Below are positions 6,925-14,944 of a stretch of 64,000 nt of DNA, in pieces. Both the position numbers and the translations under genes were made by a program. The notes under the pieces were generated by a model that did not search any database, was not told the origin of the DNA, and saw nothing but the letters and a program-made list of their open reading frames with translations. The stretch covers positions 1 through 64,000 of the forward strand of contig NZ_JAERRJ010000007.1 of assembly GCF_016741815.1 (NCBI RefSeq). The letters run 5' to 3'. The stretch comes from Nocardia acididurans. GTDB taxonomy: Bacteria; Actinomycetota; Actinomycetes; Mycobacteriales; Mycobacteriaceae. Numbering within the stretch: position 1 is the first letter of the stretch; each line of letters starts with the position of its first letter.

Positions 6925-8979
6925 TTGACCTCCGACATCATCGATGTGAGTACCCATGTTCCCGGAGCCCGCGAAGAGCTCTGGGAGCTGCTCACGAATC
7001 CGCTGCGATGGTCGCGATTCTTCTCCGGCGTCGGGACGGCGGCGCGGAGCACCGAGTATGGCGGCGGACCGCGATACACCATCGCGGTGGGCGGGCACGG
7101 GGTACCGGTACGGCAGATCCGGTTCGGGCTCAAGGTGATTCGCGTGGGGTCCGGGTTCCGCATCGATGGGCTCGACGCCAACTGGTTCCTGTCCGTGCGG
7201 CTGTGGGACGACCCGCGGGCGGGCCGGACGCAGATCGGCGTCACGGTGTTCGATCTCGGTCTGGCGCATCCGGGCCTGGCCCGGCTCGCCGATATCGCGG
7301 TGAGCGCGTGGCTGCGGTCGGGCGTCACGCGCATGGCGGACTACCTGTCCGGGACACCCACCGCGACGGTGCTGAACTCCGGTACCCTGCGCTCGGTTCC
7401 GCTGAGCGTGGCGCGAACGGTCACCGCGACCAAGGTGGTGAACCCGTTCGTGCGCCCGGATCGGAGCCTGCGACAGCTGGCCGCGCTGGCCCGCTGGGGG
7501 TTCACGCTCCAGGGTGGATACGCTGCCGCACAGGCACATTCGCCGGACGGGATCGCCGTCATCGACGACACCGGCAGCCACGACTTCAGCCGGATCCACC
7601 TGCGGTCGAGCTGGATGGCCGAGGGTTTGGCTCGCCTGGGCGTCCCGGCGGGCGCGGTGGTCGGCCTGCTGGCCCGCAACCACGCCGGCATGGTCGAGAT
7701 CATGGCCGCCTGCGGGAAACTCGGCGTCGACACGGTACTGCTCAACACCGGTCTCGGCGCCCGCCAGATCGAGGAGATCGCGCAGCACAATCGCCTGTCC
7801 GCACTGTTCCTCGACGATGAATTCGACAGCATCGCACGACATCTGCCCGCCGACACGGTGCGCATCGCCACCGGATCCGAGAGCGCGGTGCCGGACCGGA
7901 TCACGGTCGCGGACCTGCTGCGCGATGTCGGCCGCGGTTTCCCCCGCCCGCCCCGGCCGGGCAAGCAGATCGTGCTCACCGCCGGCACCACGGGTGCGCC
8001 CAAGGTCGCGGTGCGCCCGGACCCCAAGGGATTCGGCACCGTGGCCGCCATGCTGTCGCGCCTGCCGCTGCGCATGGGCGAACGCATGCTCATCGCCTCC
8101 CCGCTGTTCCACAGCTGGGGTCTGGGCCTGTTACAGATCAGCACCCCGCTGCGCGCCACCGTGGTGCTGCAGGCCCGCTTCGATCCGGAATCCTGTCTGC
8201 GCGCCATCGCCGAACACCGGTGCACCGCGCTGATGGCCGTGCCCGTCATGCTGCAGCGGCTGCTGGAGGTGCCGCCCGAGGTGCGCGCCCGCTACGACAC
8301 CTCCTCGCTGCGCGTCATCGCCAGCAGCGGGTCGCCGCTGATCGGCTCACTGGCGAACGACATCATGGACGCCTTCGGGGATGTGCTCTACAACTTCTAC
8401 GGTTCGACCGAGGTGTCGTGGGCGACCGTGGCCGGACCCGCCGACCTGCGGCTGGCCCCCGACACCGCGGGCCGTCCCGACCTCGGCACCGCCATCGCCA
8501 TCGTCGGCGAATCCGGCACGGTGGTGCCGGTCGGCGCGACCGGGCGGGTGTTCGTCGGCAACGGCATGCTCTTCGACGGCTACCTCAATGCCGCCGACCC
8601 GCGCCGGCACGAAGGTCTCATGGACACCGGCGATCTCGGCTACCTCGATGCCGACGGCCGGCTGTTCGTCCGCGGCCGCGGCGACGAGATGATCATCTCC
8701 GGTGGCGAGAAGGTCTTCCCGCTCGCGGTCGAGGATGCGCTCGCCCGGCTCCCGCACATTCGCGAGGTCGCCGTGATCGGCGTCCCGGACCGCGATTTCG
8801 GGCAGCGGCTGGCCGCCTTCGTCGTCCCGCGCGCGGGCGTCGACCTGGACGCCGAACTGCTGCGCCGCTACATCCGCTCCCGGCTCAGCCGATTCGCCGT
8901 GCCGCGCGACATCACCTTCCTGAATGCGCTGCCGCGCAACACGACCGGCAAAATCCTCAAGCGCACGCTCACATCGTGA
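6925..8979 (+). CDS. SRPBCC domain fused to acyl-CoA ligase (AMP-binding)
   Basis: About 684 aa from TTG 6925; GTG 6946 is the alternative, and no in-frame ATG exists near the domain start. Residues 1-145 form an SRPBCC/START-like fold (DVSTHVPGAREELWELLTNP, then a hydrophobic pocket pattern). A linker follows, then a full ANL ligase from about 170 on. It has the P-loop LTAGTTGAPKVAVR, YNFYGSTEVSW, the DTGDLGYLDADGRLFVRGRGD hinge region, and the C-terminal RNTTGKILKR with the catalytic Lys. Expected chemistry is ATP-dependent CoA thioester formation on a carboxylic or fatty acid. The SRPBCC part may bind or deliver a hydrophobic substrate. The fusion is uncommon. The gene stands alone, followed by the cobalamin riboswitch. 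Confidence 0.8.
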   Translation: MTSDIIDVSTHVPGAREELWELLTNPLRWSRFFSGVGTAARSTEYGGGPRYTIAVGGHGVPVRQIRFGLKVIRVGSGFRIDGLDANWFLSVRLWDDPRAGRTQIGVTVFDLGLAHPGLARLADIAVSAWLRSGVTRMADYLSGTPTATVLNSGTLRSVPLSVARTVTATKVVNPFVRPDRSLRQLAALARWGFTLQGGYAAAQAHSPDGIAVIDDTGSHDFSRIHLRSSWMAEGLARLGVPAGAVVGLLARNHAGMVEIMAACGKLGVDTVLLNTGLGARQIEEIAQHNRLSALFLDDEFDSIARHLPADTVRIATGSESAVPDRITVADLLRDVGRGFPRPPRPGKQIVLTAGTTGAPKVAVRPDPKGFGTVAAMLSRLPLRMGERMLIASPLFHSWGLGLLQISTPLRATVVLQARFDPESCLRAIAEHRCTALMAVPVMLQRLLEVPPEVRARYDTSSLRVIASSGSPLIGSLANDIMDAFGDVLYNFYGSTEVSWATVAGPADLRLAPDTAGRPDLGTAIAIVGESGTVVPVGATGRVFVGNGMLFDGYLNAADPRRHEGLMDTGDLGYLDADGRLFVRGRGDEMIISGGEKVFPLAVEDALARLPHIREVAVIGVPDRDFGQRLAAFVVPRAGVDLDAELLRRYIRSRLSRFAVPRDITFLNALPRNTTGKILKRTLTS

Positions 8980-9035
8980 GATCCGCTTCCCACCGTCACC
9001 GATGAAGGTGGCGAACCCGCCCGCGCCCGTGTCCT

Positions 9036-9215
9036 GATACATTCCCCGGGCCGTGGTGTTCGGGAAACCGGTGTGGAACCGGTGCGGCCCTCGCCACTGT
9101 GATCGGGAGCGACGCGTCGTTCCGGACGAGCCCGCTCGTCCGGAGCCACTGGGGCACTTGGGCCCTGGGAAGGTAGGCGCGCCGCGCGGCATCCCGTCAG
9201 CCAGGAGACCGGCCA
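9036..9215 (+). promoter_or_regulatory. Cobalamin (AdoCbl-type) riboswitch
   Basis: The leader contains the hallmarks of the B12 riboswitch: GGGAAACCGGTGTGGAACC with GGTGCGGCCC, then the CCACTGTGA core (about 9093-9102), GCCACTGGGG, GGGAAGG, and the B12-box-like segment GTCAGCCAGGAGACC (9196-9210). It ends about 45 nt before the GTG of the binding-protein gene, so translation or early transcription of the transporter operon should fall when cobalamin is plentiful. The edges are approximate. Confidence 0.92.
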
Positions 9216-9260
9216 CGGCGACGAAGTACCCGTTCCACGAGGACCTGGAAGGCGGTCACA

Positions 9261-10298
9261 GTGACCACGTCTGTTTCGGCGCGCCTGCGTATCGGCGCGC
9301 TGGTCGCCTGTGCGATCGCACTGGCGGGATGCGGCGGCAAGCCCGGCGCCGCGGCCGACGGCGACAATGCCGTCGCGCGCACCAACTGCGGGATCGACAT
9401 CAGTGTCGGCGCGCCACCGCAGCGGATCTACGCCGCGTATCAGCCGTCCATCGAGATCGCGCACGCGCTGGGCGTGACCGATCGGCTGGTGGGCACCGCC
9501 TTCCTGGATTCGGCCGTGCTGCCCGAATACCAGGATGCCCAGGCCCGCTCGAAGTTCGTCGAGAAGTTGCCCAGCCGCGACGAATTGCTCGCGCAGAACC
9601 CGGATTTCGTGCTGTCCGGCTTCAACGGGGTGTTCGCCACCTCGGCGCAGAACAGCGTCGGAACCCGCGCCAGCCTGCATGGGCTCGGGGTGCGCACCTG
9701 GGTGCTGAGCCCGCTGTGCCCCAGCGCGGACGGGCTCGCCGACGAGGCGATCGACCCGGCCGCCGTGCGATTCGACAATGTGTACGCCGATCTGCGGGAT
9801 CTCGGGGCGCTGTGGGGTGTCGGCGATCGGGCCGAGCAGGTGGTGACCGATCTGCGCACGCGTATCGAGACGGTGCGCACCACCGTCAAGGATGCGCGGC
9901 GGCCCCGCGTCGCGGTCGTAACCCCCAAGGACGACGGGTCTTTCACCGTCGCGGGCGGGCTCGACTTCGTCACCCAGATCATCGACGCCGCGGGTGGCGT
10001 GAACGCCTTCGCCGATCGCACCGAGCGCCGCAATGTGCAGATCGGCGCGGAGGAACTCATCGCGCGCGACCCCGACATCATTCTGACCAGCCTGTGCTGC
10101 AAGGCCACCTACGTGCGCACCGACGCACAGCCACAGGTCGACAAGCTCACCGGTAATCCGGCCTTCGCCAATCTGACGGCGGTGCGCAAGCAGGCCGTGT
10201 ATCCGTTCCTGTTCGCCGATCGGGCGGCCGGGGTGCGGATCGCGCATGCCACCGAAACCGTTGCCGGACTGATCCATCCGGATCTGTTCCGGCGGTGA
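9261..10298 (+). CDS. Cobalamin/corrinoid ABC transporter substrate-binding lipoprotein (BtuF-like)
   Basis: A lipoprotein of 345 aa starting at GTG 9261. The signal peptide ends in a lipobox, ALAGC, with lipidated Cys24. The body is a cluster A-II (helical-backbone) binding protein: PPQRIYAAYQPSIEIAHALG, then LLAQNPDFVLSGFNGVF, and later LIARDPDIILTSLC. Such proteins serve B12, siderophore or haem importers; the riboswitch just upstream favours cobalamin or a cobamide. It should sit on the outer face of the membrane and hand its ligand to the two permeases. Its TGA overlaps the GTG of the next gene. Confidence 0.88.
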   Translation: MTTSVSARLRIGALVACAIALAGCGGKPGAAADGDNAVARTNCGIDISVGAPPQRIYAAYQPSIEIAHALGVTDRLVGTAFLDSAVLPEYQDAQARSKFVEKLPSRDELLAQNPDFVLSGFNGVFATSAQNSVGTRASLHGLGVRTWVLSPLCPSADGLADEAIDPAAVRFDNVYADLRDLGALWGVGDRAEQVVTDLRTRIETVRTTVKDARRPRVAVVTPKDDGSFTVAGGLDFVTQIIDAAGGVNAFADRTERRNVQIGAEELIARDPDIILTSLCCKATYVRTDAQPQVDKLTGNPAFANLTAVRKQAVYPFLFADRAAGVRIAHATETVAGLIHPDLFRR

Positions 10299-11293
10299 GC
10301 ACCACCGTTCGCGGCACCGGCCTGCTCGTGGCCGGCGCCGCGCTCGCCGGTGTCTGCCTCGTCTCGATTCTGGTCGGCAGCCATCCGCTGACCTTCGATC
10401 AAGCGGTGTCGGCGTTCACCGATTTCCAGGGCACCGACACCGATCGGATCGTGCGCTATATCCGGTTGCCGCGCACCGTCGCCGGGCTGCTGGCGGGTAT
10501 CGCGCTCGCGGTGGCGGGCGCGGTCATGCAGGGCCTGACCCGGAATCCGCTGGCCGGGCCGGGGCTGCTGGGCATCAATGCTGGTGCTTCCCTTGCCATC
10601 GTGATCGCCATGGGCGGTCTCGGGGTGACGGCGGCGGCCGGATTCGTGTGGTTCGCCTTCCTGGGGGCGGCGGTCGCGGCGGGCTTCGTCTACACGCTGG
10701 GTTCGCTCGGATTCGGCGGCGCCACACCGGTGAAGCTGGCGCTGGCGGGGGCCGCGTTCACGGCGCTGTGCGGATCCGTCACCACCGCCATCACCCTGCT
10801 GGACCGGACCACCTTCGACAACTTCCGCTTCTGGGTGGTCGGCTCGCTGACCCGCGCGAGCCTCGAATCCATCGGGGCCGTCACGCCTTTCATCGTGTTC
10901 GGCACGATACTGGCCGTCGCGGTGGCCCGCACGCTCAACGCCCTGGCCATGGGCGAGGACATGGCGCGCACCCTCGGCACCCGGCTGGTCGCCGTACGGG
11001 CCGGTGGCGCACTGGCCGTCGTGCTGCTGGCGGGCGCGGCGGTCGCGGTCGCGGGACCGATCGCGTTCGTCGGGCTGGTCGTTCCGCATATCGCGCGGGC
11101 GCTCACCGGACAGGACTATCGCTGGATTCTGGCCTGGTGCGCGGTACTCGGGCCGGCGCTGCTGCTGCTCGCCGATGTGCTCGGCCGAATCGTGGCGCAG
11201 CCGCAGGAGATTCAGGTCGGCATCGTCACCGCGTTCGCGGGGTCGCCGTTCTTCCTCTATCTGGTCCGCAACCGGAAGGTGGCGACGCTGTGA
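10295..11293 (+). CDS. FecCD/BtuC-family ABC transporter permease
   Basis: A 332-aa inner-membrane protein of about ten transmembrane helices. It has the FecCD-family signatures RLPRTVAGLLAGIALAVAGA, MQGLTRNPLAGPGLLGINAG and GPIAFVGLVVPHIARALTG. It starts at GTG 10295, overlapping the binding-protein stop by four bases. It probably pairs with the second permease as a heterodimer, since the two adjacent genes encode different permeases and the family works as dimers. The operon's riboswitch makes a corrinoid the best substrate guess. Confidence 0.9.
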   Translation: MSTTVRGTGLLVAGAALAGVCLVSILVGSHPLTFDQAVSAFTDFQGTDTDRIVRYIRLPRTVAGLLAGIALAVAGAVMQGLTRNPLAGPGLLGINAGASLAIVIAMGGLGVTAAAGFVWFAFLGAAVAAGFVYTLGSLGFGGATPVKLALAGAAFTALCGSVTTAITLLDRTTFDNFRFWVVGSLTRASLESIGAVTPFIVFGTILAVAVARTLNALAMGEDMARTLGTRLVAVRAGGALAVVLLAGAAVAVAGPIAFVGLVVPHIARALTGQDYRWILAWCAVLGPALLLLADVLGRIVAQPQEIQVGIVTAFAGSPFFLYLVRNRKVATL

Positions 11294-12507
11294 CCCCGAT
11301 GCGGCCGAAAACCGTTCCGGCGGCCCGTTCCCGGACCCCCGCACCGGCTGCTACTCGACGAACGGCCGCGACCACGGGCATGACCACGGCTGAGGCTGAG
11401 GCCAAGGCCACGGCCAAGGCCAAGGCCACGGCCACAGATAAGGCTACGACTACGACGAGTGTGCTCCCGCGCGGCACCGTCCTGCTGCGCACTCCGCAGT
11501 GGCACATGGTTTTTCGCGTTCACCTACGCTCTGCGCTGATCACCGGGCTGCTGGCGGCCGCCGCGCTGGCGGTGGCGGCGTGGTCGCTCACCGTCGGGCA
11601 CTTCCCGCTGACGGTCGGCGATGTGCTGCGGGTGCTCGCCGGCGGCGGGACGCTCATCGAATACGACGTGGTCGTCTCCGATCGGCTGCCGCGCGTGCTC
11701 ACCGGGCTCTGTGCCGGTGCGGCTTTCGCGATTTCGGGTGCGGTGCTGCAGCGGATCGCGACGAATCCGCTGGTGAGCCCGGAGATCATCGGTATCAACT
11801 CCGGTGCGTCGCTGGGCGCGCTGGCGGTCAGCGTCTGGTTCGGCGGGACCGGGCTCCTCCTGGTCGGCGGTGCGCTGGCCGGATCCCTGCTGGCCATGGT
11901 GCTGATCGTGCTGGTGGCCACCAAGAACGGGCTGGACGGCTACCGGCTCGTCCTGGTCGGGATCGGCGTGACGGCCATGCTGTCGTCGGGGATCTCCTTC
12001 ATTCTCACCCGGGCCAATATCTATCAGGCGCATACGGCGGCCATGTGGCTCACCGGCAGCCTGGCCAACCGGAACTGGATGCACGTCGGGTTCGCCGCGG
12101 CGGCGGTGGCTGTCGTGGTCCCGCCGCTGATCGTGTTCGCTCGTTCGCTCGCGCTGCTCGAACTCGGTGACGAACTCGCGAATTCGCTTGCCGGACAGCG
12201 TGGCCCGCACCGGACCGGGCTCATCGTGCTGGCCTCGGCCGCCGCGGCGCTGGCCACCGCCGCCGCCGGGCCGATCGCCTTCGTCGCCCTGGTCGCCCCG
12301 CAGATCGCGCGGCGACTGCTCGCCGAACGCGGCTCGGCGCTCGCGCCCGCGGCCGCCGCGGGCGCGCTGCTGGTGGTGTGCGCCGATCGGGCCGCCCGCC
12401 GGTTGTTCCCCGCCGAACTGCCGGTCGGGGTCGTGACCGCGATCCTGGGCGCACCCGTTCTCGTCTATCTCCTCGCCCGCGCCACCCGAATCGGACACGC
12501 TGGATGA
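11290..12507 (+). CDS. FecCD/BtuC-family ABC transporter permease with N-terminal Ala/Lys/Thr extension
   Basis: A 405-aa protein from GTG 11290, overlapping the previous stop as GTGA; ATG 11299 is an alternative. The last 330 residues are a second FecCD permease (DRLPRVLTGLCAGAAFAISG, QRIATNPLVSPEIIGINSG, GPIAFVALVAPQIARRL). The first 75 residues are unusual. They include a low-complexity stretch rich in Ala, Lys and Thr, encoded by near-repeats of GCCAAGGCCACG (about 11390-11460), and would lie in the cytoplasm as a disordered tail. The partner permease lacks it. The tail may be an expansion of repeated hexamers with no transport role. Confidence 0.88.
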   Translation: MTPMRPKTVPAARSRTPAPAATRRTAATTGMTTAEAEAKATAKAKATATDKATTTTSVLPRGTVLLRTPQWHMVFRVHLRSALITGLLAAAALAVAAWSLTVGHFPLTVGDVLRVLAGGGTLIEYDVVVSDRLPRVLTGLCAGAAFAISGAVLQRIATNPLVSPEIIGINSGASLGALAVSVWFGGTGLLLVGGALAGSLLAMVLIVLVATKNGLDGYRLVLVGIGVTAMLSSGISFILTRANIYQAHTAAMWLTGSLANRNWMHVGFAAAAVAVVVPPLIVFARSLALLELGDELANSLAGQRGPHRTGLIVLASAAAALATAAAGPIAFVALVAPQIARRLLAERGSALAPAAAAGALLVVCADRAARRLFPAELPVGVVTAILGAPVLVYLLARATRIGHAG

Positions 12508-13292
12508 CCGCACATCTCACCACCACCGACCTCACCCTCGCCTACGGCGACACCCCGGTCGTCGCCGACGCCACCGTCGATTTCCCGCCCGGGCGGTTCA
12601 CGGTGATCGTGGGCCGCAACGGCTGCGGCAAATCGACGCTGCTGCGCGGCCTCGCGCGGCTGACCCGGCCCGCGTCGGGCGCTGTTCTGCTCGACGGCGC
12701 GGATATCGCGCACCATCCGGCCCGCGCGCTGGCGCAGCGGCTCGGGATGCTGCCGCAGCAGCCGACCGCACCGGACGGCATCACCGTCGCCGAACTGGTC
12801 GCGCGCGGACGGCACCCGCATCAGCGCTGGTTCCGGCAGTGGTCCGCCGACGACGAAACCGCTGTGCGGCAGGCGATGTCGGCCACCGACATCACGCATC
12901 TGGCCGAACGCACCATCGACGAACTGTCCGGCGGGCAGAAGCAGCGGGTGTGGATCGCGCTGGCCATCGCGCAGGATCCGGAGGTGATGCTGCTCGACGA
13001 GCCCACCACCTTCCTGGATCTGGCCCATCAGCTCGACGTGCTGGATCTCCTGCGAAACCTGTTGCCCCGCACCATTGTCGCGGTGCTGCACGATCTCAAC
13101 CTGGCCGCCCGCTACGCCGACCACCTGATCGCGCTGCGCGACGGCCGGGTCGTCGCGCAGGGTGCGCCCGCCGATATCGTGCGGCCCGAATTGGTGGCCG
13201 AGGTGTTCGACCTGGACTGCACCATCATTCCCGATCCGCTGACCGGCACGCCGCTGGTCGTGCCCGCGCCCCGAACGGTGTCCACGTCATGA
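12504..13292 (+). CDS. ABC transporter ATP-binding protein (BtuD/FecE-like)
   Basis: A 262-aa cytoplasmic ATPase that powers the importer. It has Walker A GRNGCGKST (about residues 36-44), the Q-loop in GMLPQQP, signature LSGGQKQRVWIALA, Walker B VMLLDEPT and the switch His in VLHDLNLAARY. Its length is normal for the FecE/BtuD group. ATG 12504 overlaps the stop of the second permease, and its own TGA overlaps the next ATG, so all five genes are translationally chained behind the cobalamin riboswitch. Confidence 0.92.
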   Translation: MTAHLTTTDLTLAYGDTPVVADATVDFPPGRFTVIVGRNGCGKSTLLRGLARLTRPASGAVLLDGADIAHHPARALAQRLGMLPQQPTAPDGITVAELVARGRHPHQRWFRQWSADDETAVRQAMSATDITHLAERTIDELSGGQKQRVWIALAIAQDPEVMLLDEPTTFLDLAHQLDVLDLLRNLLPRTIVAVLHDLNLAARYADHLIALRDGRVVAQGAPADIVRPELVAEVFDLDCTIIPDPLTGTPLVVPAPRTVSTS

Positions 13293-13927
13293 CCCGTCGT
13301 CACATCCTCGTCGCCCGGCCCACGCCCTCCGGGGTCGACATCGCCTCCGTCGAGCGGCTGGCGCGGTCCTGCGGAATCGGTTACGCCCTGCTGGATCAGG
13401 ACGAGCCGACCATTCACGACGCGCTCGACGATGCCGCACGCACCGATCAGCCGGTCACCCTCATTCCGCTGGCCGTGCCCCGCGACCGCTACCTGGATAC
13501 CTGGATCGCGCGGGCGGTGGCGAATTGGAAGGAGTCCCGGGACCGCGAGCTCGATATCCGGATCACCGAAAGTATCGATACGGCAGGCGGATTCACCGAT
13601 CTCATCCGCACCCGCATGGCCGACGAGGGCGCTCCGGTCACCGCGAGCCCGCGCGCGTTCCGCAGCCCCGCGTGGTCCGAGATCCCGGAGCATACCGCGC
13701 ACATCCTGGTCTGCCGTGGTCCGCGCTGCACCGTCTACGGCGCCGCCGCACTGCATCGGGAGTTGCGTCGCGAGCACCCCGACGCCCTGATCACCCCCAC
13801 CGGCTGCCTCACGCCCTGCAATCTGGGCCCGCTCTACATCACCTATCCGGACGGTCGCTGGCACAGCCCGTCGGAGGAGTTGGACAACTCTCAGCAAATT
13901 CCGTGTACGCCCGCCGGAGGGTTATGA
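13289..13927 (+). CDS. 2Fe-2S thioredoxin-like ferredoxin domain protein of the cobalamin operon
   Basis: A 212-aa protein. The C-terminal half is a thioredoxin-like 2Fe-2S ferredoxin: ILVCRGPRCTVYGAAALH, then PTGCLTPCNLGPLYITYPDG, which supplies four cysteines (CxxxxC at about 150-155 and CxxxC at about 183-187). The N-terminal half (LVARPTPSGVDIASVERLA, then VTLIPLAVPRDRYLDTW) looks vaguely like a CbiX/sirohydrochlorin chelatase half, but I see no clear catalytic histidines. As the last gene of a B12-repressed uptake operon, a role in reductive handling of imported corrinoid or in cobalt insertion is possible. This is inference. Confidence 0.75.
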   Translation: MTRRHILVARPTPSGVDIASVERLARSCGIGYALLDQDEPTIHDALDDAARTDQPVTLIPLAVPRDRYLDTWIARAVANWKESRDRELDIRITESIDTAGGFTDLIRTRMADEGAPVTASPRAFRSPAWSEIPEHTAHILVCRGPRCTVYGAAALHRELRREHPDALITPTGCLTPCNLGPLYITYPDGRWHSPSEELDNSQQIPCTPAGGL

Positions 13928-14053
13928 CATTCCGTGCCAATCTTCGCGCACACTGAGGGCTACCAAGGATTCGGCACCGATCCCGATGGATACTGCGGAG
14001 CACCCAGCGAGGTCGGCGACCAGACCCCAGGATGATGACGGAGGGTGATCGCG

Positions 14054-14266
14054 ATGAGAACCGATGCGCAGCGCCTGCTCGACGAGATCCTGACCCACTA
14101 CGGAAGTATCGACGACTTCCTCGCCCAGCTCGAGCGCGAACTCGGCGCTCCGACCATGCCGTTGCCGCGCATCGACGACCCCGCGGCATCACCATGGTCC
14201 GACCCCACCGGATGGCCGATCAAACCGGTCCCCACCAATACGCCCGGGCGGCACGCGCGCTACTGA
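14054..14266 (+). CDS. Small hypothetical protein, 70 aa
   Basis: ATG 14054 is preceded at good spacing by GGAGGG (14040-14045); an upstream GTG at 14045 overlaps that site and is less likely. The N-terminal 35 residues (MRTDAQRLLDEILTHYGSID, then DFLAQLERELG) form an amphipathic helix. The rest is Pro- and Trp-containing and probably unstructured. There are no cysteines, signal peptide or known domain. It lies between the cobalamin operon and the TetR gene, with no shared operon evident. Confidence 0.65.
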   Translation: MRTDAQRLLDEILTHYGSIDDFLAQLERELGAPTMPLPRIDDPAASPWSDPTGWPIKPVPTNTPGRHARY

Positions 14267-14305
14267 CCAGGCACAACAGTGCAGTGATCAGACCCGCCAT
14301 TGTTT

Positions 14306-14341
14306 CCTAATATCACTAGGTTGTAACCTACTGATATTAGG
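14306..14341. promoter_or_regulatory. 36-bp palindrome, probable TetR autoregulatory operator
   Basis: The outer arms CCTAATATCA and TGATATTAGG are exact inverted repeats. The inner part, CTAGGTTG/TAACCTAC, is palindromic except for two symmetric pairs, so 16 of 18 pairs match. The site ends 12 bases before the TetR start codon and abuts its AAAGGAGG ribosome-binding site. It probably overlaps the promoter and is bound by the TetR protein encoded next. Confidence 0.75.
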
Positions 14342-14353
14342 AAAGGAGGTGGG

Positions 14354-14944
14354 ATGTCACCCCGTGCCGGATTGACCCCCGACCGAATCGCCCGCGCCGC
14401 AGCGGAACTCGCCGACGAGATCGGCTTCGACAACCTCACGCTGTCGATCGTGGCGCGCACGTTCGGCGTGAAGGATCCGAGTCTGTACACGCACGTGCGC
14501 AATCTGCACGACCTGCGCGTCCGGGTCGCTCTGCTGGCCGGCGCGGAACTGAACGAGCGCATCGGATTCGCGGTCGCCGGACGGTCCGGCAAGGCCGCGC
14601 TGTTCGCCTTCGCCGATGCCTACCGCGCGTACGCGCTCGAACATCCGGGCAGGTACTGCGCGACCCAGATGCGCATGGATCCCGCCGAGGTGGCCGACGA
14701 ACCGGCGCTGCTGCGCGGAATCGAGCTCACCGCCGCACTCCTGCGCGGATACGACCTGGACGACGACGCGGCCACCGACGCGGGCCGCCTGCTGCGCAGC
14801 ACTTTTCACGGTTTCGCGACGCTGGAGAGCGCGGGCGGCTTCGCACACGCCCGGCCACCGGCCACCAGCTGGCATCACATTCTCGAGGCCCTGCACCTGA
14901 CGCTGTCGCGGTGGCCGTCGACCATCGAGGAGGAAACACGATGA
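14354..14944 (+). CDS. TetR-family regulator (WHG-domain type)
   Basis: A 196-aa regulator. Residues 5-55 form the TetR helix-turn-helix (LTPDRIARAAAELADEIGFD, then SLYTHVRNLHDLR). The C-terminal part resembles the WHG ligand domain of TetR subgroups, with a final SWHHILEALHL helix. ATG 14354 follows the strong AAAGGAGGTGGG. The 36-bp palindrome upstream suggests autorepression. Its TGA overlaps the ATG of the hydrolase gene, so the regulator and the enzyme are co-expressed; a substrate or product of the hydrolase is a plausible ligand. Confidence 0.88.
   Translation: MSPRAGLTPDRIARAAAELADEIGFDNLTLSIVARTFGVKDPSLYTHVRNLHDLRVRVALLAGAELNERIGFAVAGRSGKAALFAFADAYRAYALEHPGRYCATQMRMDPAEVADEPALLRGIELTAALLRGYDLDDDAATDAGRLLRSTFHGFATLESAGGFAHARPPATSWHHILEALHLTLSRWPSTIEEETR

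Noticed and set aside
10648..11289. Upstream extension of the second permease frame
   Set aside because: It overlaps the first permease in another frame. The GTGA overlap at 11290 gives a standard operon junction and a normal-length permease.
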